In this document: piece by piece, positions 9,361-18,311 of the stretch
Numbering within the stretch: the first letter of the stretch is position 1
Layout: the number at the start of each line of letters is the position of its first letter
Assembly (NCBI RefSeq): GCF_000379125.1
Contig: NZ_KB900626.1
Span: 649,433-713,432 of the forward strand
Length of the DNA stretch: 64,000 nucleotides
Reading direction: 5' to 3'
Source of the DNA: Methylosinus sp. LW4
Lineage (GTDB): Bacteria > Pseudomonadota > Alphaproteobacteria > Rhizobiales > Beijerinckiaceae
Program-made: the position numbers and the translations under genes
The notes under the pieces: generated by a model
Database searches by the model: none
The model's input: the letters and a program-made list of their open reading frames with translations, nothing else
Told to the model about the DNA's origin: nothing

Positions 9361-10617
9361 TCATGGGCGGGGATTGGCGATTTTCTCGGGGAGACTTGGA
9401 TTGAAGAGAGTCCGGGTCTGGAGCATGGCGCAGGCGACGGCGAGCAGGCGGTCGGCGACCGAGCGAAGGGCTCGTCCGTGACCATGGCCTCTGGCGCGCA
9501 GGGCGGCGTATTTGGCCCGGCTTCGTGGGTCGTGTTGCACGGCTGTGCGCGCCCAGTGATAGACGGCGTTGCGCAGTCGAACGTGCGCGGCTTGGCGCAT
9601 CAGCACGATCTTGCTCTTCCCCGATCGTTTCGTGATCGGCGCGACGCCCGACAGGCAGCGCAGCGCATGGTAGTCTCGGCGTTGCAGAGCGTGCTGAGCT
9701 TCTGTGAGCAGCGTGGCGAGGACGATCCTTCCGACGCCGGGCAAGGATCGTAGGATCGTCACGTCGCGCGGCTCTTGTGTCTGCCCCTCGGCTGTGTCCT
9801 CGCCGCCGGCGAGCTTTTCGGTCAGGCGATCGAGGCGCTTGTCGGCCTCGCGGATCTGGCGATTGACGAGCGCGAGGCGCTGGGCGGCTCCTTCGATATG
9901 CCCGGTCACGGCGCTGACCGTGCCGGCCGCGACGGAGATGGCGGGCGCCCTCAGCCGCTCCAACGCCGCGGCGGCGGTAAGGCGACGGATACGGTGACGT
10001 TTGAGCAGACGCTCGACCGTCGCCTCGCGCACGCGCCTGGCCTTGTCGGGCGTCGGAACGAGACGCCACAGCTCGAGAACCCAATCGGCGGCGACGTCGT
10101 CGCAGAGTTCGAGAAGCTGCGGATAATAACGCCAGAGCAGCTCGCGGACTTGATTGGACAGACGGGTGCGTTCGACACGCAGCTCGTCGGCGATGCGCGA
10201 CCATTCCCGCAGCTCGACGACCGTTGGATCGAGCGGCGCCAACAACCGGAAGCAGCGCCGATCGGTGCGCAACGCATCGGCGAGCGCCTCGGCGTCACGG
10301 CTGTCGTCCTTGGCGCCGGCGGGCGAGAAGCGGTCGCGGAAGCGATCGAGCTGCTTGGGATTGATGGCGTGAACGCGGAAGCCTCGCTCCATCAAGCTTT
10401 CCACGACGGGGCCATGCGGAACCTCGATGGCGATCATCACGGCCTCGGGCGGCGCGCCGGTGGACTCGAGAATCCAGTCGGCCATCTCCTTCAACCCTTC
10501 GCCGCCATGCTCGAAGGCGCGCTCGCCGATTTTGGCGCCTCTGGCGTCCGACAGGCGCACGTGGTGCGTTTGCGAAGCCCAGTCCACGCCGACGAACCAG
10601 TTATTCTCATCCTCCAT
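9361..10617 (-). CDS. IS110-family transposase, intact
   Basis: A 418-residue transposase with both IS110 domains. The N-terminal DEDD RuvC-like domain has NNWFVGVDWASQTHHVRLSD, then IAIEVPHGPVVESLMERGF and KQLDRFRDRFSPAGAKDDSR followed by DAEALADALRTD. The C-terminal transposase_20 domain has ILRSLPGVGRIVLATLLTEA, LRCLSGVAPITKRSGKSKIV and QAAHVRLRNAVYHWARTAV. The start used is ATG 10617 (MEDENNWF). It differs clearly from the broken IS110 gene at 1727-3820. The sequence ACTCCCCAC occurs just outside both ends (near 9337 and 10689), which may mark the element boundaries or target core. Confidence 0.9.
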   Translation of the reverse strand: MEDENNWFVGVDWASQTHHVRLSDARGAKIGERAFEHGGEGLKEMADWILESTGAPPEAVMIAIEVPHGPVVESLMERGFRVHAINPKQLDRFRDRFSPAGAKDDSRDAEALADALRTDRRCFRLLAPLDPTVVELREWSRIADELRVERTRLSNQVRELLWRYYPQLLELCDDVAADWVLELWRLVPTPDKARRVREATVERLLKRHRIRRLTAAAALERLRAPAISVAAGTVSAVTGHIEGAAQRLALVNRQIREADKRLDRLTEKLAGGEDTAEGQTQEPRDVTILRSLPGVGRIVLATLLTEAQHALQRRDYHALRCLSGVAPITKRSGKSKIVLMRQAAHVRLRNAVYHWARTAVQHDPRSRAKYAALRARGHGHGRALRSVADRLLAVACAMLQTRTLFNPSLPEKIANPRP

Positions 10618-10638
10618 GTCGAAGCCCCCCGTTGCCAC

Positions 10639-11272
10639 GGAGCCGCCGCGATGTCAGCCGTTCCCTGTACTGGCGCTCGAAGGCGCGGACTCCCCACGGG
10701 GCATCCATCGCGGCCGCCCGCCGGGGCACAGGTCCCCCCCAGGTGTTCAGGACACAGGGGGCGATTGGTCGCTCCCGGCGGGTCGGCTCGATCCAGGAGA
10801 GTAGCTCGAACTCGGTCTTTCGGGCGCGCGCGGTCGGAAGCGCTTTGCTGCGCTACGCTCCGCGTCGCGCTCCCGACCGCGCGCTATTCGTCATGAACCT
10901 TGGAAACGGTACAGGGGGGCGGGCAAATCACCAGGACGGCGCCGCAGTCATCGTCACTCGGGTCGAGGCTTCGATGCGCTCGGCGACGTCGGTCTCCGCT
11001 GGCCTTACGGGCGGCGGCGGCCTGGTCTCGGCGCCGGAGCTCGTCCTTGTGGGAGGTTATTCGCCACGCTTGATCTCTGGCCGTGGCTCTCATGACAAGT
11101 TTCGCTTTCCGGCCGTCGGGGTTCGCTATGCCGAGTCGGCGACGCAGGTCTGCGCGCGGTGGCGGCGATAGTCGGCGATTTCGCGCGATCGGATGTCGTC
11201 GGTCGAAGGCGAACTCGGCGACCTTGTCGAATGCGCCTCGGCGCCTCGAGGCCGCCATTTCGATGGCCGTGG
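10639..11272. other. Region without a recognised gene between IS110 and the PepSY gene
   Basis: About 630 bp. The part next to the transposase start (about 10640-10800) is GC-rich with repeated CAGGGGG/CCCCC blocks and would be the place for the non-coding bridge RNA of an IS110 element. Further right, open frames exist (for example minus strand 10884-11258) but have no recognisable domain and an arginine-rich composition typical of GC-driven spurious frames. Confidence 0.5.
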
Positions 11273-12493
11273 CTATTTAACGATCATCGGCTGCGGAGGC
11301 GCCCCCGCGGCGACGCGCGCCTTGCGAGAGAGTCGGGCCGATCGTTTCTTCCACCAAATGACGACGCCGGTGCCTGACAGCATCGCGACGACGAGGCCGA
11401 TGACGCAGACGAAAATCTGATAGGGCGTCCCGAACACGTGCGCCATGTGGAGCGCGTAGAGCCATGTCTCCACCGTGTTGCCGACGCGCTGGCCGGTCGG
11501 CGTCAGGAGCGTGATCGGCGCGCCGGTCGCGCCGTCGAACATGACTGTGGCGCCGCCCGGGCGAGGTCGATCTTCCAGGTCGCGACTGCTTCGGACCTCG
11601 TAGGCATAGGCGCCGAAGCGAGCATGATAGGCGAGCACGAGCGGCTCGCGCGTCTCGAAGCCATGGGCGGCGGCTTGCTCCGACATCAGCGCTTCGCCGC
11701 GCGCCTGCGCCGCGCGCCAGCCGAGGCGCGGAGGCTCGTCCTGTCCTTTTGGCAATATCGCGACCACGTCCCGGAAGGATCGATAGTCGAAGACCCTCCT
11801 GGTGACCCATTCATAGACTGGGCGCATGTCCATCATCACGCTCGACCAGGCAAAGACGAACAGCATCGGCCAGAGCCATAGTCCGCTCGCCCGATGGAGA
11901 TCGAAATTCACTCGAAAGGCGCCGCTTCGCCATTTGACGAGCCAGGACGGCTTCCATCGGCTCCAGAATTTCGCGCGCGAGACCGGCAGGGTGAGATAGA
12001 AGCCGATGAAGCAGTCGATCGTCCAGAAGACTGCGAGAATGCCGAGAAGCCAGAAGCCTACATTCCCCATCGCCAGCCGCCAATGCAGGTCGTAGATGAA
12101 GGGCATTAGATTGATCGCGCCTTGCGACAGATCGCCTGCGGTCCTGCGGCCGAGCTCCGCGCCTGTCCAGGGATCGAGAAAGAGCTCGTCGAAGCCGAGC
12201 TGCTGGGCCGCCTCGTCGCGCGGACTCATGCGCACGAGGATCTGATCCGGCGCCGTGACAGACACCTCCTCCACGCGACCCCGCGGGACGAGTGTTTCGG
12301 CGCGCTCGGCGAGAGTGGCGAGATCGAAGAGCGGGCCGCTGGCGCGGGCCTGCGCGAAGAGCTGCGGGCTGATCAGGCGCTCCAGCTCGCTGTTGAAGGC
12401 GAGCAGGCTTCCGGTGAGGCCGACAATGACCAGGAAGCCTGCCATGGCGAGGCCGATCCAACGATGCAACCACACGAAGAATGCGCGCGTCAT
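11273..12493 (-). CDS. PepSY-associated TM protein (siderophore/iron reductase-like)
   Basis: PepSY-TM proteins sit in the inner membrane and are thought to reduce imported ferric-siderophores. This 406-residue protein has the usual four-helix plan: TM1 in FFVWLHRWIGLAMAGFLVIV (~4-25) with the conserved HRW, TM2-3 around MGNVGFWLLGILAVFWTIDC and LWLWPMLFVFAWSSVMMDM, and a C-terminal TM (IFVCVIGLVVAMLSGTGVVI) followed by WWKKR. Conserved histidines occur in YDLHWRLA, NFDLHRASGLW and LYALHMAHV. The ATG at 12493 begins the family homology; an in-frame ATG at 12523 is possible. It lies 94 bp downstream of receptor 1 on the same strand and probably serves it. Confidence 0.85.
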   Translation of the reverse strand: MTRAFFVWLHRWIGLAMAGFLVIVGLTGSLLAFNSELERLISPQLFAQARASGPLFDLATLAERAETLVPRGRVEEVSVTAPDQILVRMSPRDEAAQQLGFDELFLDPWTGAELGRRTAGDLSQGAINLMPFIYDLHWRLAMGNVGFWLLGILAVFWTIDCFIGFYLTLPVSRAKFWSRWKPSWLVKWRSGAFRVNFDLHRASGLWLWPMLFVFAWSSVMMDMRPVYEWVTRRVFDYRSFRDVVAILPKGQDEPPRLGWRAAQARGEALMSEQAAAHGFETREPLVLAYHARFGAYAYEVRSSRDLEDRPRPGGATVMFDGATGAPITLLTPTGQRVGNTVETWLYALHMAHVFGTPYQIFVCVIGLVVAMLSGTGVVIWWKKRSARLSRKARVAAGAPPQPMIVK

Positions 12494-12587
12494 GGGCGGC
12501 TCGTCCCTTTTTAAAATTGCCATCGGGAGATCGTCGGGCGAAGGGCGGCGCAATCCGACGACCTTCGTGTCCTTCGATCGTGGACCG

Positions 12588-15152
12588 TCAGAATTCCACT
12601 TTCACCGATCCTCTGAAATGACGTGGCGAGCCGGGGATGAAATTGCCGGTCCAGCCGGAGGAGATGTAATAGGTCTGATCCAGGAGATTGCCGACGTTGA
12701 GCTGGAATGTGATCTTTTTCTTGTCGTAGTCGAAGCTGTAGCGCGACATGAGATCGACGACCGTGTACCCCGGCAATGTGAAGCTGTTGGCCTCGTCGAT
12801 CTCCACGGGACCGCGCGTCACGAAGCCCGCGCCGAACGCGAAGCCTCGAACCAGCTCGAATTGCGGTTCATAGACCGCCCAGAGGCTACCGGCGTTGCGC
12901 GGCACGCCCCACCAGCGATTGCCGACCCTTCCGTTCCGCGTGTCGGAGATAATTCGTGAATCGATGTTCGCATAGCTGCCGATGATCTTGAGTTCCGGCA
13001 GCAGTTGACCCTGGACGTCGAACTCGACGCCCGTGTTCTCCACAGCGCCGGTGGTTCGCGCTATTCCGATCGCTCCTCCGACGCCGCCCACTGGCGAGCG
13101 AACATTGGTCTTCACGATGTCGAACCAGGCGGCTGTCGCCGTCAATCGGCCGTCGAGCAGTTCGACCTTGGCGCCGGCCTCCCATTGCCTCGCTTCCTCG
13201 GGCGGCAGCGGACTGCCGTCGACGCTGGCTCCGTTCCCGACTCCAAAGCCCTCCACGTAATTTCCATAGAAGCTGAGTTCGGGGAGCGGGCGCCAGAGCA
13301 GCGCGACGCGCGGCTTCACGGCGTCGGCGGCGAACGTCTTGGAGCTCGCCGATGGATCCGGGAACAAGGTCGTGAAATTTTGATTGTTGCGGGCGGAATC
13401 GTATCGGAAGCCGGCGAGCAGATAGAAGTTGTACGGCAGCTCGATCTGGTCCTGAAGATAGACGCCGTACCAGCTTTCCTTGTAGGTGTCGTGCCCCTTG
13501 GAATCTGGATAAGTGGCGAATTGCATCAGGCTCGAAGGATAGGCGGAACTGAACAGGTCGGTCGCAGGAACGAGCCCCGAGTTGAACGGATAGGCATAGT
13601 CGTCATTGGTTCGATAGCCGTCCACGCCTGTCAGCAGGGTGTGGGCGAGGCCATAAGTATCGAATTGCCCCGTGAGCTCGAGACTGCCGAAATAGCTCTG
13701 CTCTCTCCCGGTCAGCAATCCCGCGTCGCGGAAGACCGGACAGGCTCCCGGTGCGCAACCCGCGGCCGTTGGAGGATAGACGTCGATCCAGGATTCGGGA
13801 ATGTCTCTGAGGCTGATGTCGAGACGCTGCGTGATCTTCCAGTCCTTGTCGAACGCATGCGTGAAATTATATCCGACACGGAAGTCGGATTTGCTTCTCA
13901 TCGCAGAGTCGACCGATCCGTAGTTGCGCGATCTCGGGACCGCGGCGACGACGTTCCAGGACTTGGGAACGCTCGGATCGTAGAGGGCGGGAATGCCGGT
14001 GTCGATCGCATCACGCCCATTGTAGAACTGAAGATAGAAAGTGCCCGAGGTGTCTTCCGTCGGCTGCCAGAAAATCTTCGGCGCGACATAGATATGATAA
14101 TCGTGCAGGCCGTCTCGGAACGAGTTTTCGTTCTGGTAGGCGACATCGAGGCGATAGAGCAGACTTTTGTCCGGTGTCACGGGGCCGGTCGCGCTCAGCA
14201 GCGTGCGATATTGGCCATAGGAGCCGAACAATTGCTGCACCTCGTAATGAGGTTCGGCTTCGGGCCGCTTGGTCGTGACTTCGACGAGGCCGCCCGGCTG
14301 TATGCGCCCGTAGAGGATGGATGCAGGGCCTTTGACGACCTCGACCTGCTGCACGTCGACCGTGTCGCGCGGCGGCAGCGCCATGAAGGGATTGACCCTC
14401 ACGCCGTCCTGATAATAGGCGTAGTCGAGAAACCCTCGAATGTTCCACCCACCTTGAAGCCCAACATAAGGAACCGTGTAGACATTGCTGACGTTTCTGA
14501 CCGCCTCGTCGATCACCACCGCCTGCTGGTCGGAGATGACCTGACGCGGCACCGCCTGGATGCTAACCGGCGTGTTCATGATGGGCGTGTCGGTCTTTGT
14601 CGCGGAGGTCGCGTTCCAGACTTTGTATGCTTCTCTATCCTGCGGCGCGCCGCGCTGCCCGCCGCCGGGCCGGCCCTGAGCATTACGCGCGCCGCTCTCC
14701 GCCCCGATTTCGATTGTCGGGAGCGCCTCCGCCCCGGCGTCGCTGCGCACGCCATTGTCCGCCTGCGCCAGCACAATGGACACGCCGCCGTCCACATCGG
14801 CGAAACGATAGGTGTAGCCCGTGCCGCTGAGCAGGCGGTCGAGCCCTTCGCGCAGGGAATGGCTGCCGACGAGGCCCGGCGACCGCAGATGGCGCGTCGT
14901 GCGGGCGTCATAGAGCAGATGCAGATGATTCTTCTCCGCGAAGGCCGTGAGCGCTCCGGCCATGGAGCCGGCGGGAATCGCATAGGTCGCGATCGTGTCC
15001 GAGACAATGTTCTGCGGCGGGAGCGCCGCCTCGGCCGGAGTGGACGTCGCCCCCGATCCGAGCGCGAAGGCGCTCATCGCCGTCGCCGCCAGAATCGATC
15101 CCATGTTGCCGCCCTCACGATACGCCTTCGACCGCGCCGCGCCTCGTCCCAT
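12588..15152 (-). CDS. TonB-dependent receptor with STN signalling domain (cassette 1)
   Basis: This outer-membrane transducer (854 residues) takes up an unknown ligand using TonB energy and signals to FecR. The order is: signal peptide (1-43, ending AEAALP); STN/secretin-like domain (~52-112, YAIPAGSMAGALTAFAEKNH ... LVGSHSLREGLDRLLSGTGY); TonB box near LPTIEIGAE (~145); plug with PIMNTPVSIQAVPRQVISDQ and VDVQQVEVVKGPASILYGRI; and a 22-strand barrel ending in GSVKVEF with the terminal phenylalanine. The start at 15152 has GGAGGAG upstream. Gene order before it is DUF2946-like, fecI, fecR, all minus strand. A motif shared with the fecR 1 promoter lies at 15204-15234. It is the FecA/FpvA type; the substrate is not decidable. 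Confidence 0.92.
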   Translation of the reverse strand: MGRGAARSKAYREGGNMGSILAATAMSAFALGSGATSTPAEAALPPQNIVSDTIATYAIPAGSMAGALTAFAEKNHLHLLYDARTTRHLRSPGLVGSHSLREGLDRLLSGTGYTYRFADVDGGVSIVLAQADNGVRSDAGAEALPTIEIGAESGARNAQGRPGGGQRGAPQDREAYKVWNATSATKTDTPIMNTPVSIQAVPRQVISDQQAVVIDEAVRNVSNVYTVPYVGLQGGWNIRGFLDYAYYQDGVRVNPFMALPPRDTVDVQQVEVVKGPASILYGRIQPGGLVEVTTKRPEAEPHYEVQQLFGSYGQYRTLLSATGPVTPDKSLLYRLDVAYQNENSFRDGLHDYHIYVAPKIFWQPTEDTSGTFYLQFYNGRDAIDTGIPALYDPSVPKSWNVVAAVPRSRNYGSVDSAMRSKSDFRVGYNFTHAFDKDWKITQRLDISLRDIPESWIDVYPPTAAGCAPGACPVFRDAGLLTGREQSYFGSLELTGQFDTYGLAHTLLTGVDGYRTNDDYAYPFNSGLVPATDLFSSAYPSSLMQFATYPDSKGHDTYKESWYGVYLQDQIELPYNFYLLAGFRYDSARNNQNFTTLFPDPSASSKTFAADAVKPRVALLWRPLPELSFYGNYVEGFGVGNGASVDGSPLPPEEARQWEAGAKVELLDGRLTATAAWFDIVKTNVRSPVGGVGGAIGIARTTGAVENTGVEFDVQGQLLPELKIIGSYANIDSRIISDTRNGRVGNRWWGVPRNAGSLWAVYEPQFELVRGFAFGAGFVTRGPVEIDEANSFTLPGYTVVDLMSRYSFDYDKKKITFQLNVGNLLDQTYYISSGWTGNFIPGSPRHFRGSVKVEF

Positions 15153-15203
15153 CGCCTGCTCCTCCGCCTTTTGTCGTTCGGGAGCGCGAGCGCTCCTAAA
15201 AGA

Positions 15204-15234
15204 CTCCACGGGGAGGTCGGAAATTCGGAACCTC
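15204..15234 (-). promoter_or_regulatory. Candidate FecI-type promoter of receptor gene 1
   Basis: On the minus strand GAGGTTCCG (15226-15234) is followed after exactly 15 nt by CGTGGAG (15204-15210). The same GAGGTTCCG with 15 nt to CGTCGTA occurs in front of fecR 1. FecI/PvdS-type promoters are known to have a CGT core in the -10 region. Identical spacing and -35-like sequence suggest both are read by the FecI of cassette 1. Confidence 0.55.
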
Positions 15235-15281
15235 GATTTGCGAGAAAGTTCTAAAAAAAGGCGAGGCCGCGTCGACCCCGC

Positions 15282-16250
15282 TCATTGGTAGAGGACGATC
15301 AGATAATCGGTGAGGCGAACCGCGCGCAGGTCGAGAAATGTTTCGATCTCGCGCAGCGCCCGCGAAGGGTCGTCGGCGGAGAGGACGGCCGTCACCGGCC
15401 GTGCGCAGACCGCCGCAGACAGGCAATAGACGAATCCGCGGCGATACCGGCCGAGCGCCGCCAGGACCTCGCCGAGGGGCCGGTCCTCGAATATCAGGCT
15501 GCCCCACCGCCATGCCGCGAGGCTATGGGGCGCGACGGATGGAGCCTCGGGCGGCGACTGCGCGTCGAAGATCGTCTGCCGGCCCTCCGGGACCACGACG
15601 CTGCCGCCGGCGCTCGCGACGCGGACCGAATGCTCGCCGACGGCGACGCGAACGCCGCCGCCGACGTCCACCTCGAAGGCCGTGCCGAGCGCGGTGACGG
15701 TCCCACCCCCGGCCTCGACCACGAAAGGCCGCGACGCGTCCTTCGCCACAGCGAACCAGGCTTCCCCGCGCAGCAGCGCCACGCGTCGCCGATCGGCGTC
15801 GAAGCGAACCGCGATCGCCGAGCGCGCGTCGAGCGTGACGTCGGAGCCATCGTCGAGCGTCACGGTCTTGAGCTCGCCTTTTCCTGTCGAAAAATCCGAT
15901 TGCAGCGAGAGCAGCGCGGGATCGACCGCGAGATACAGGGCGAGGCCGGCGGCGGCCGCGAGCGCGGCGATGGCCGCGCGACGTCCGCGATGCGCCGCCG
16001 CCTCGGGACGGACCGACTGGGGACGGTCTGCTCGGCTTCGACCGCCCCGAACGCGTTTCACGCGCGCGTAGGTCCGCTCGATATCGGCGTAGGCCGCCGC
16101 ATTCGCAGGATCGGCGGCGAGCCAAGCGTCGAATTCGGCGCGCTCCTCGCGCGAGAAGCCGGCCCTCGAGCTCACCCACCATTCGATGGCCGCCTCCCGC
16201 GCGGTCGCCGCGGGCGAGGGGGCGCTGTCTTCTGTCATGGAGACGCCCAT
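15282..16250 (-). CDS. fecR: FecR-type anti-sigma regulator (cassette 1)
   Basis: FecR proteins hold the cognate ECF sigma factor at the inner membrane and pass on the signal from the receptor STN domain. This one has 322 residues. The N-terminal DUF4880 anti-sigma domain is seen as REAAIEWWVSSRAGFSREER and AEFDAWLAADPANAAAYADI. A TM helix follows (AAIAALAAAAGLALYLAVD, ~93-111), then the FecR domain (VTLDDGSDVTLDARSAIAVR, LLRGEAWFAVAKDASRPFVV, VTALGTAFEVDVGGGVRVAV) and a C-terminal STN-like segment (ILSADDPSRALREIETFLD region; here AVLSADDPSRALREIETF). It lies between fecI 1 and receptor 1, on the same strand. Confidence 0.92.
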   Translation of the reverse strand: MGVSMTEDSAPSPAATAREAAIEWWVSSRAGFSREERAEFDAWLAADPANAAAYADIERTYARVKRVRGGRSRADRPQSVRPEAAAHRGRRAAIAALAAAAGLALYLAVDPALLSLQSDFSTGKGELKTVTLDDGSDVTLDARSAIAVRFDADRRRVALLRGEAWFAVAKDASRPFVVEAGGGTVTALGTAFEVDVGGGVRVAVGEHSVRVASAGGSVVVPEGRQTIFDAQSPPEAPSVAPHSLAAWRWGSLIFEDRPLGEVLAALGRYRRGFVYCLSAAVCARPVTAVLSADDPSRALREIETFLDLRAVRLTDYLIVLYQ

Positions 16251-16317
16251 TGGACCTGCCCGGTCTCGCGCCAGATTGTTCCGGCGACGGGCCGACGCGT
16301 TCCGGTCCGATATATCC

Positions 16318-16348
16318 TACGACGACGCCGGGCCGAAAACGGAACCTC
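16318..16348 (-). promoter_or_regulatory. Candidate FecI-type promoter of fecR 1
   Basis: On the minus strand GAGGTTCCG (16340-16348), 15 nt spacer, CGTCGTA (16318-16324), then ATAT. It lies in the 130-bp fecI-fecR gap, 68 bp before the fecR start, and shares the first element and spacing with the site before receptor gene 1. The CGTCGTA plus ATAT element also occurs in the fecI-fecR gaps of the other two cassettes. Confidence 0.55.
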
Positions 16349-16380
16349 TCGGGCGAAAAGATTCATCCTCTTCTTCACCG

Positions 16381-16878
16381 TCAATCGAGCGCCGCGCGGC
16401 AGACGCGCATCGCATGGGCGAGATGTTTTCGCACCATTCGGTCGGAGACGCCCAGCCGTGCAGCGATCTGGCCGACAGTCATATTCTCCATGCTGAGCTC
16501 GAACACCTCCCGGCACCGTGGCGGAAGCAAGTCGACGGCAGAGTCGAGCAGACGGGATTGTCGCTCATATTCCAGGCGGTCCTCGGGCGCCGTCTCCTCC
16601 GATGGGGCGTCGTCCAGAAGCTCCCTCGGGCGAAGATGGACGATTTCCGTCCTGCGCTTGCGCATGAAGTCGCGGACGAGGTTGAGCGCGATCTTCTGCA
16701 AAAGCGCGGGCGGATCGGCGATGGCTTCGATCTGGTCGCGCCGCAGGACGCGAATGAAGGCGTCATGCAGCAGGTCGGGAGCGGCCTCGCGTCCGACCTT
16801 GCGCGTGAAGTAGCGTAGCATTGCGCGATGATTGCGCTCGAAAAGATCGCGAATGAGCGACTTCTTGTCGTCGAACAT
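16381..16878 (-). CDS. fecI: ECF sigma factor, FecI type (cassette 1)
   Basis: A 165-residue extracytoplasmic-function sigma factor that should direct RNA polymerase to the receptor operon when released by FecR. Region 2 covers ~8-75 (LFERNHRAMLRYFTRKVGRE, DLLHDAFIRVLRR, LLQKIALNLVRDFMRKRRTE) and region 4 covers ~105-160 (LLDSAVDLLPPRCREVFELS, MTVGQIAARLGVSDRMVRKH, an HTH). There is no region 3, as expected. It follows the DUF2946-like gene by 96 bp and precedes fecR. The ATG at 16878 matches the starts of the two paralogues (MFDDKKSL against MFETKRRL). Confidence 0.93.
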   Translation of the reverse strand: MFDDKKSLIRDLFERNHRAMLRYFTRKVGREAAPDLLHDAFIRVLRRDQIEAIADPPALLQKIALNLVRDFMRKRRTEIVHLRPRELLDDAPSEETAPEDRLEYERQSRLLDSAVDLLPPRCREVFELSMENMTVGQIAARLGVSDRMVRKHLAHAMRVCRAALD

Positions 16879-16974
16879 CGGTGGCTCCGGTCGGAGCGGA
16901 GGAAATTCGAATCCACGCGGCCGCCCGACTCGGGCAGAGCGTTCATGCGCGGACGACGGATGATGGGACGGCGA

Positions 16975-17364
16975 TTATGAAAGGCCCGGAGGCGCGCGCT
17001 GCGACCACGAGCTGATCCAGCCGAGCGGCGGCGTCGTGTCCGCGCCTGGGAACATGTCGACGCGTTTGATGTCGCGGCGAGGCGAGAACTCGAAGTGCTC
17101 GTGCAGAAGCGTTAAATGCCCTACCGAGCCGTCGATTTGAAAGCCCCGACAGGGAATGCAACATGAGCAAGTAGGGTGTGGTCCGTGCGAATGCCGGTGG
17201 TCGTCGGCTTCGCCCGCACAATGCTCGAGACCTCCAGCGGAGACGGCGACGGCGCGGGATGATGCGGCGGCCGTCGCCATTCCTTGGAGGACTAAGGCGC
17301 ACGCCAAGAGGCCCGCGATCAATAGGCGGGCGATCCCCTTCGGCCAGAGCGCGAACGTGTCCAT
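16975..17364 (-). CDS. Small Cys/His-rich exported protein, DUF2946-like (cassette 1)
   Basis: A 129-residue protein with an N-terminal hydrophobic segment (IARLLIAGLLACALVLQGMA, signal peptide or anchor), a His-rich stretch (DDHRHSHGPH) running into TCSCCIPCR, a ~50-residue linker and the tail GWISSWSQRAPP. The layout (signal, CxxC-type motif, terminal W...RAPP) fits DUF2946, a family often found beside TonB receptors. Cysteines plus histidines suggest metal binding, which is inference. Two paralogues (30445-30846, 45835-46233) hold the same position ahead of fecI, with near-identical first 20 and last 12 residues. The start ATG 17364 is fixed by this alignment. The function is unknown. Confidence 0.85.
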   Translation of the reverse strand: MDTFALWPKGIARLLIAGLLACALVLQGMATAAASSRAVAVSAGGLEHCAGEADDHRHSHGPHPTCSCCIPCRGFQIDGSVGHLTLLHEHFEFSPRRDIKRVDMFPGADTTPPLGWISSWSQRAPPGLS

Positions 17365-17460
17365 TTCTCACACCGAACGCCCGGATGCGATGCGGAGTCA
17401 AGATTGAGAAATCGTCGGCTCGGCGAAAGCCCTTTCTCTGTGGCGGAATTACAACATGGC
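17365..17460 (-). promoter_or_regulatory. Conserved promoter/operator block upstream of cassette 1
   Basis: Read toward the gene on the minus strand: an imperfect palindrome TGTTGT-N6-GCCACA (17439-17456), then GAGAAAGGGCTTTCG, then CTTGACTCC, then GTTCGG close to the start. The same elements in the same order and spacing lie before the other two DUF2946-like genes (30847-30940, 46234-46325). The palindrome ends 75 nt before the ATG. TTGACT is a plausible housekeeping -35. Confidence 0.65.
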
Positions 17461-17763
17461 GCGATCGCCGACTCATTTTTCAGTCATTCTCTCCGACAAA
17501 GGCGAAAGCAGTTGCGTCTTCCGCTGGCGGATATGCCTTTGCCGAGAGACGATGGATAGACGCGCGGCTCCAGCAATACGTCCGATCGTGAGCCGCTGGT
17601 CGTCGGCGCGACGCTCGCTTTCGCCGCGCCGCTCGGTGTCGCGTCACGCCTTGCGGCCGATGCCGAGCAGGCGCGAGACCTTACAAAGCGGACGTCGCGC
17701 ATCTGGCGTTCTGCGAGAGCCCCGAGATCAAAAAGCCGCTTGTAAATGAATTATGGCTAAAGC
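17461..17763. other. Spacer between divergent Cys-protein genes
   Basis: About 300 bp between the regulatory block of cassette 1 and the plus-strand gene at 17764. A weak inverted pair (TTACAAAGCGG near 17682 and CCGCTTGTAA near 17735) flanks about 45 bp. I see no riboswitch consensus and no gene here. Confidence 0.5.
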
Positions 17764-18195
17764 ATGTTGCGCGAGCGTGGCCATATCCGCATGCGGCGGC
17801 GGTGGACGCGACGTGGGGGCCTCGGCGTGCTTGTTGGTCTGACCAGATTCTTGGTCGGCTTCGTCCTGCTGGTGCAGGCGATCACGCTCGTTCCCGCCGA
17901 ACGCGCTTTCGTGGAAATGGTCGGCTCGCTTTCCTGCTCGCGCGCGGAAGCGATCGATCCCGCTGTCGACGCGAGCGGACGAACCGATACGGACCGCTCG
18001 CAGAGCCACGCGCACGAGCGTTGCCTCCAGTGCGATGGCGTCGCCTTCGGGCCGCCGCCCTTCGCCCTCTCGCGGGTCGCCCCTGCGCGTCACGCTTCGC
18101 CAGCGAAGAATTTGGTGCGCGCGCGCGCTGCGCCACCCGGTCGGCCGCTCGCTGATCCCAATGTTTTCGCCCGCGCCGGGCCCAGCTTTTCCTGA
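17764..18195 (+). CDS. Small exported Cys/His protein preceding a TonB receptor
   Basis: A 143-residue protein with arginine-rich N-terminus, one hydrophobic segment (LGVLVGLTRFLVGFVLLVQA, ~20-40), and the motif SHAHERCLQCDG (~101-112) with two cysteines in CxxC spacing and nearby histidines. The C-terminal part is proline/alanine-rich (RAAPPGRPL). The plan matches the DUF2946-like proteins of the cassettes, though sequence similarity is weak. It lies 116 bp upstream of the receptor gene at 18312 on the same strand, so the link between a Cys-rich exported protein and a receptor repeats here without FecIR. An internal ATG at 17791 is an alternative start. Confidence 0.7.
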   Translation: MLRERGHIRMRRRWTRRGGLGVLVGLTRFLVGFVLLVQAITLVPAERAFVEMVGSLSCSRAEAIDPAVDASGRTDTDRSQSHAHERCLQCDGVAFGPPPFALSRVAPARHASPAKNLVRARAAPPGRPLADPNVFARAGPSFS

Positions 18196-18311
18196 CCTCC
18201 CGATCTCATGCGGCGCGGCGGACATTCGCGCCCGCAACATTCGCATTCTCGCGTCGCGAGGCCTAACGGCCGCGCAACGACCTCACGCATCTTTTTTTCG
18301 AGAGACACCTC

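Noticed and set aside
9221..10204. Long N-terminal extension of the beta-helix gene frame
   Set aside because: It is rich in arginine and serine, lies in another frame of the IS110 transposase on the same strand, and the real protein begins with a clear signal peptide at 9220.
10884..11258. 124-codon minus-strand frame before the PepSY gene
   Set aside because: Arginine-rich composition, no recognisable domain, no ribosome site; typical GC-driven frame.
13005..15254. 749-codon plus-strand open frame opposite receptor 1
   Set aside because: It is a shadow of a GC-rich receptor gene. The product has no domain, and the opposite strand is an obvious TonB receptor.
17461..18311. Possible cobalamin riboswitch upstream of the Cys-protein/receptor pair
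   Set aside because: The hallmark B12-box and the conserved receptor-loop sequences are not present; only a weak inverted pair is seen.
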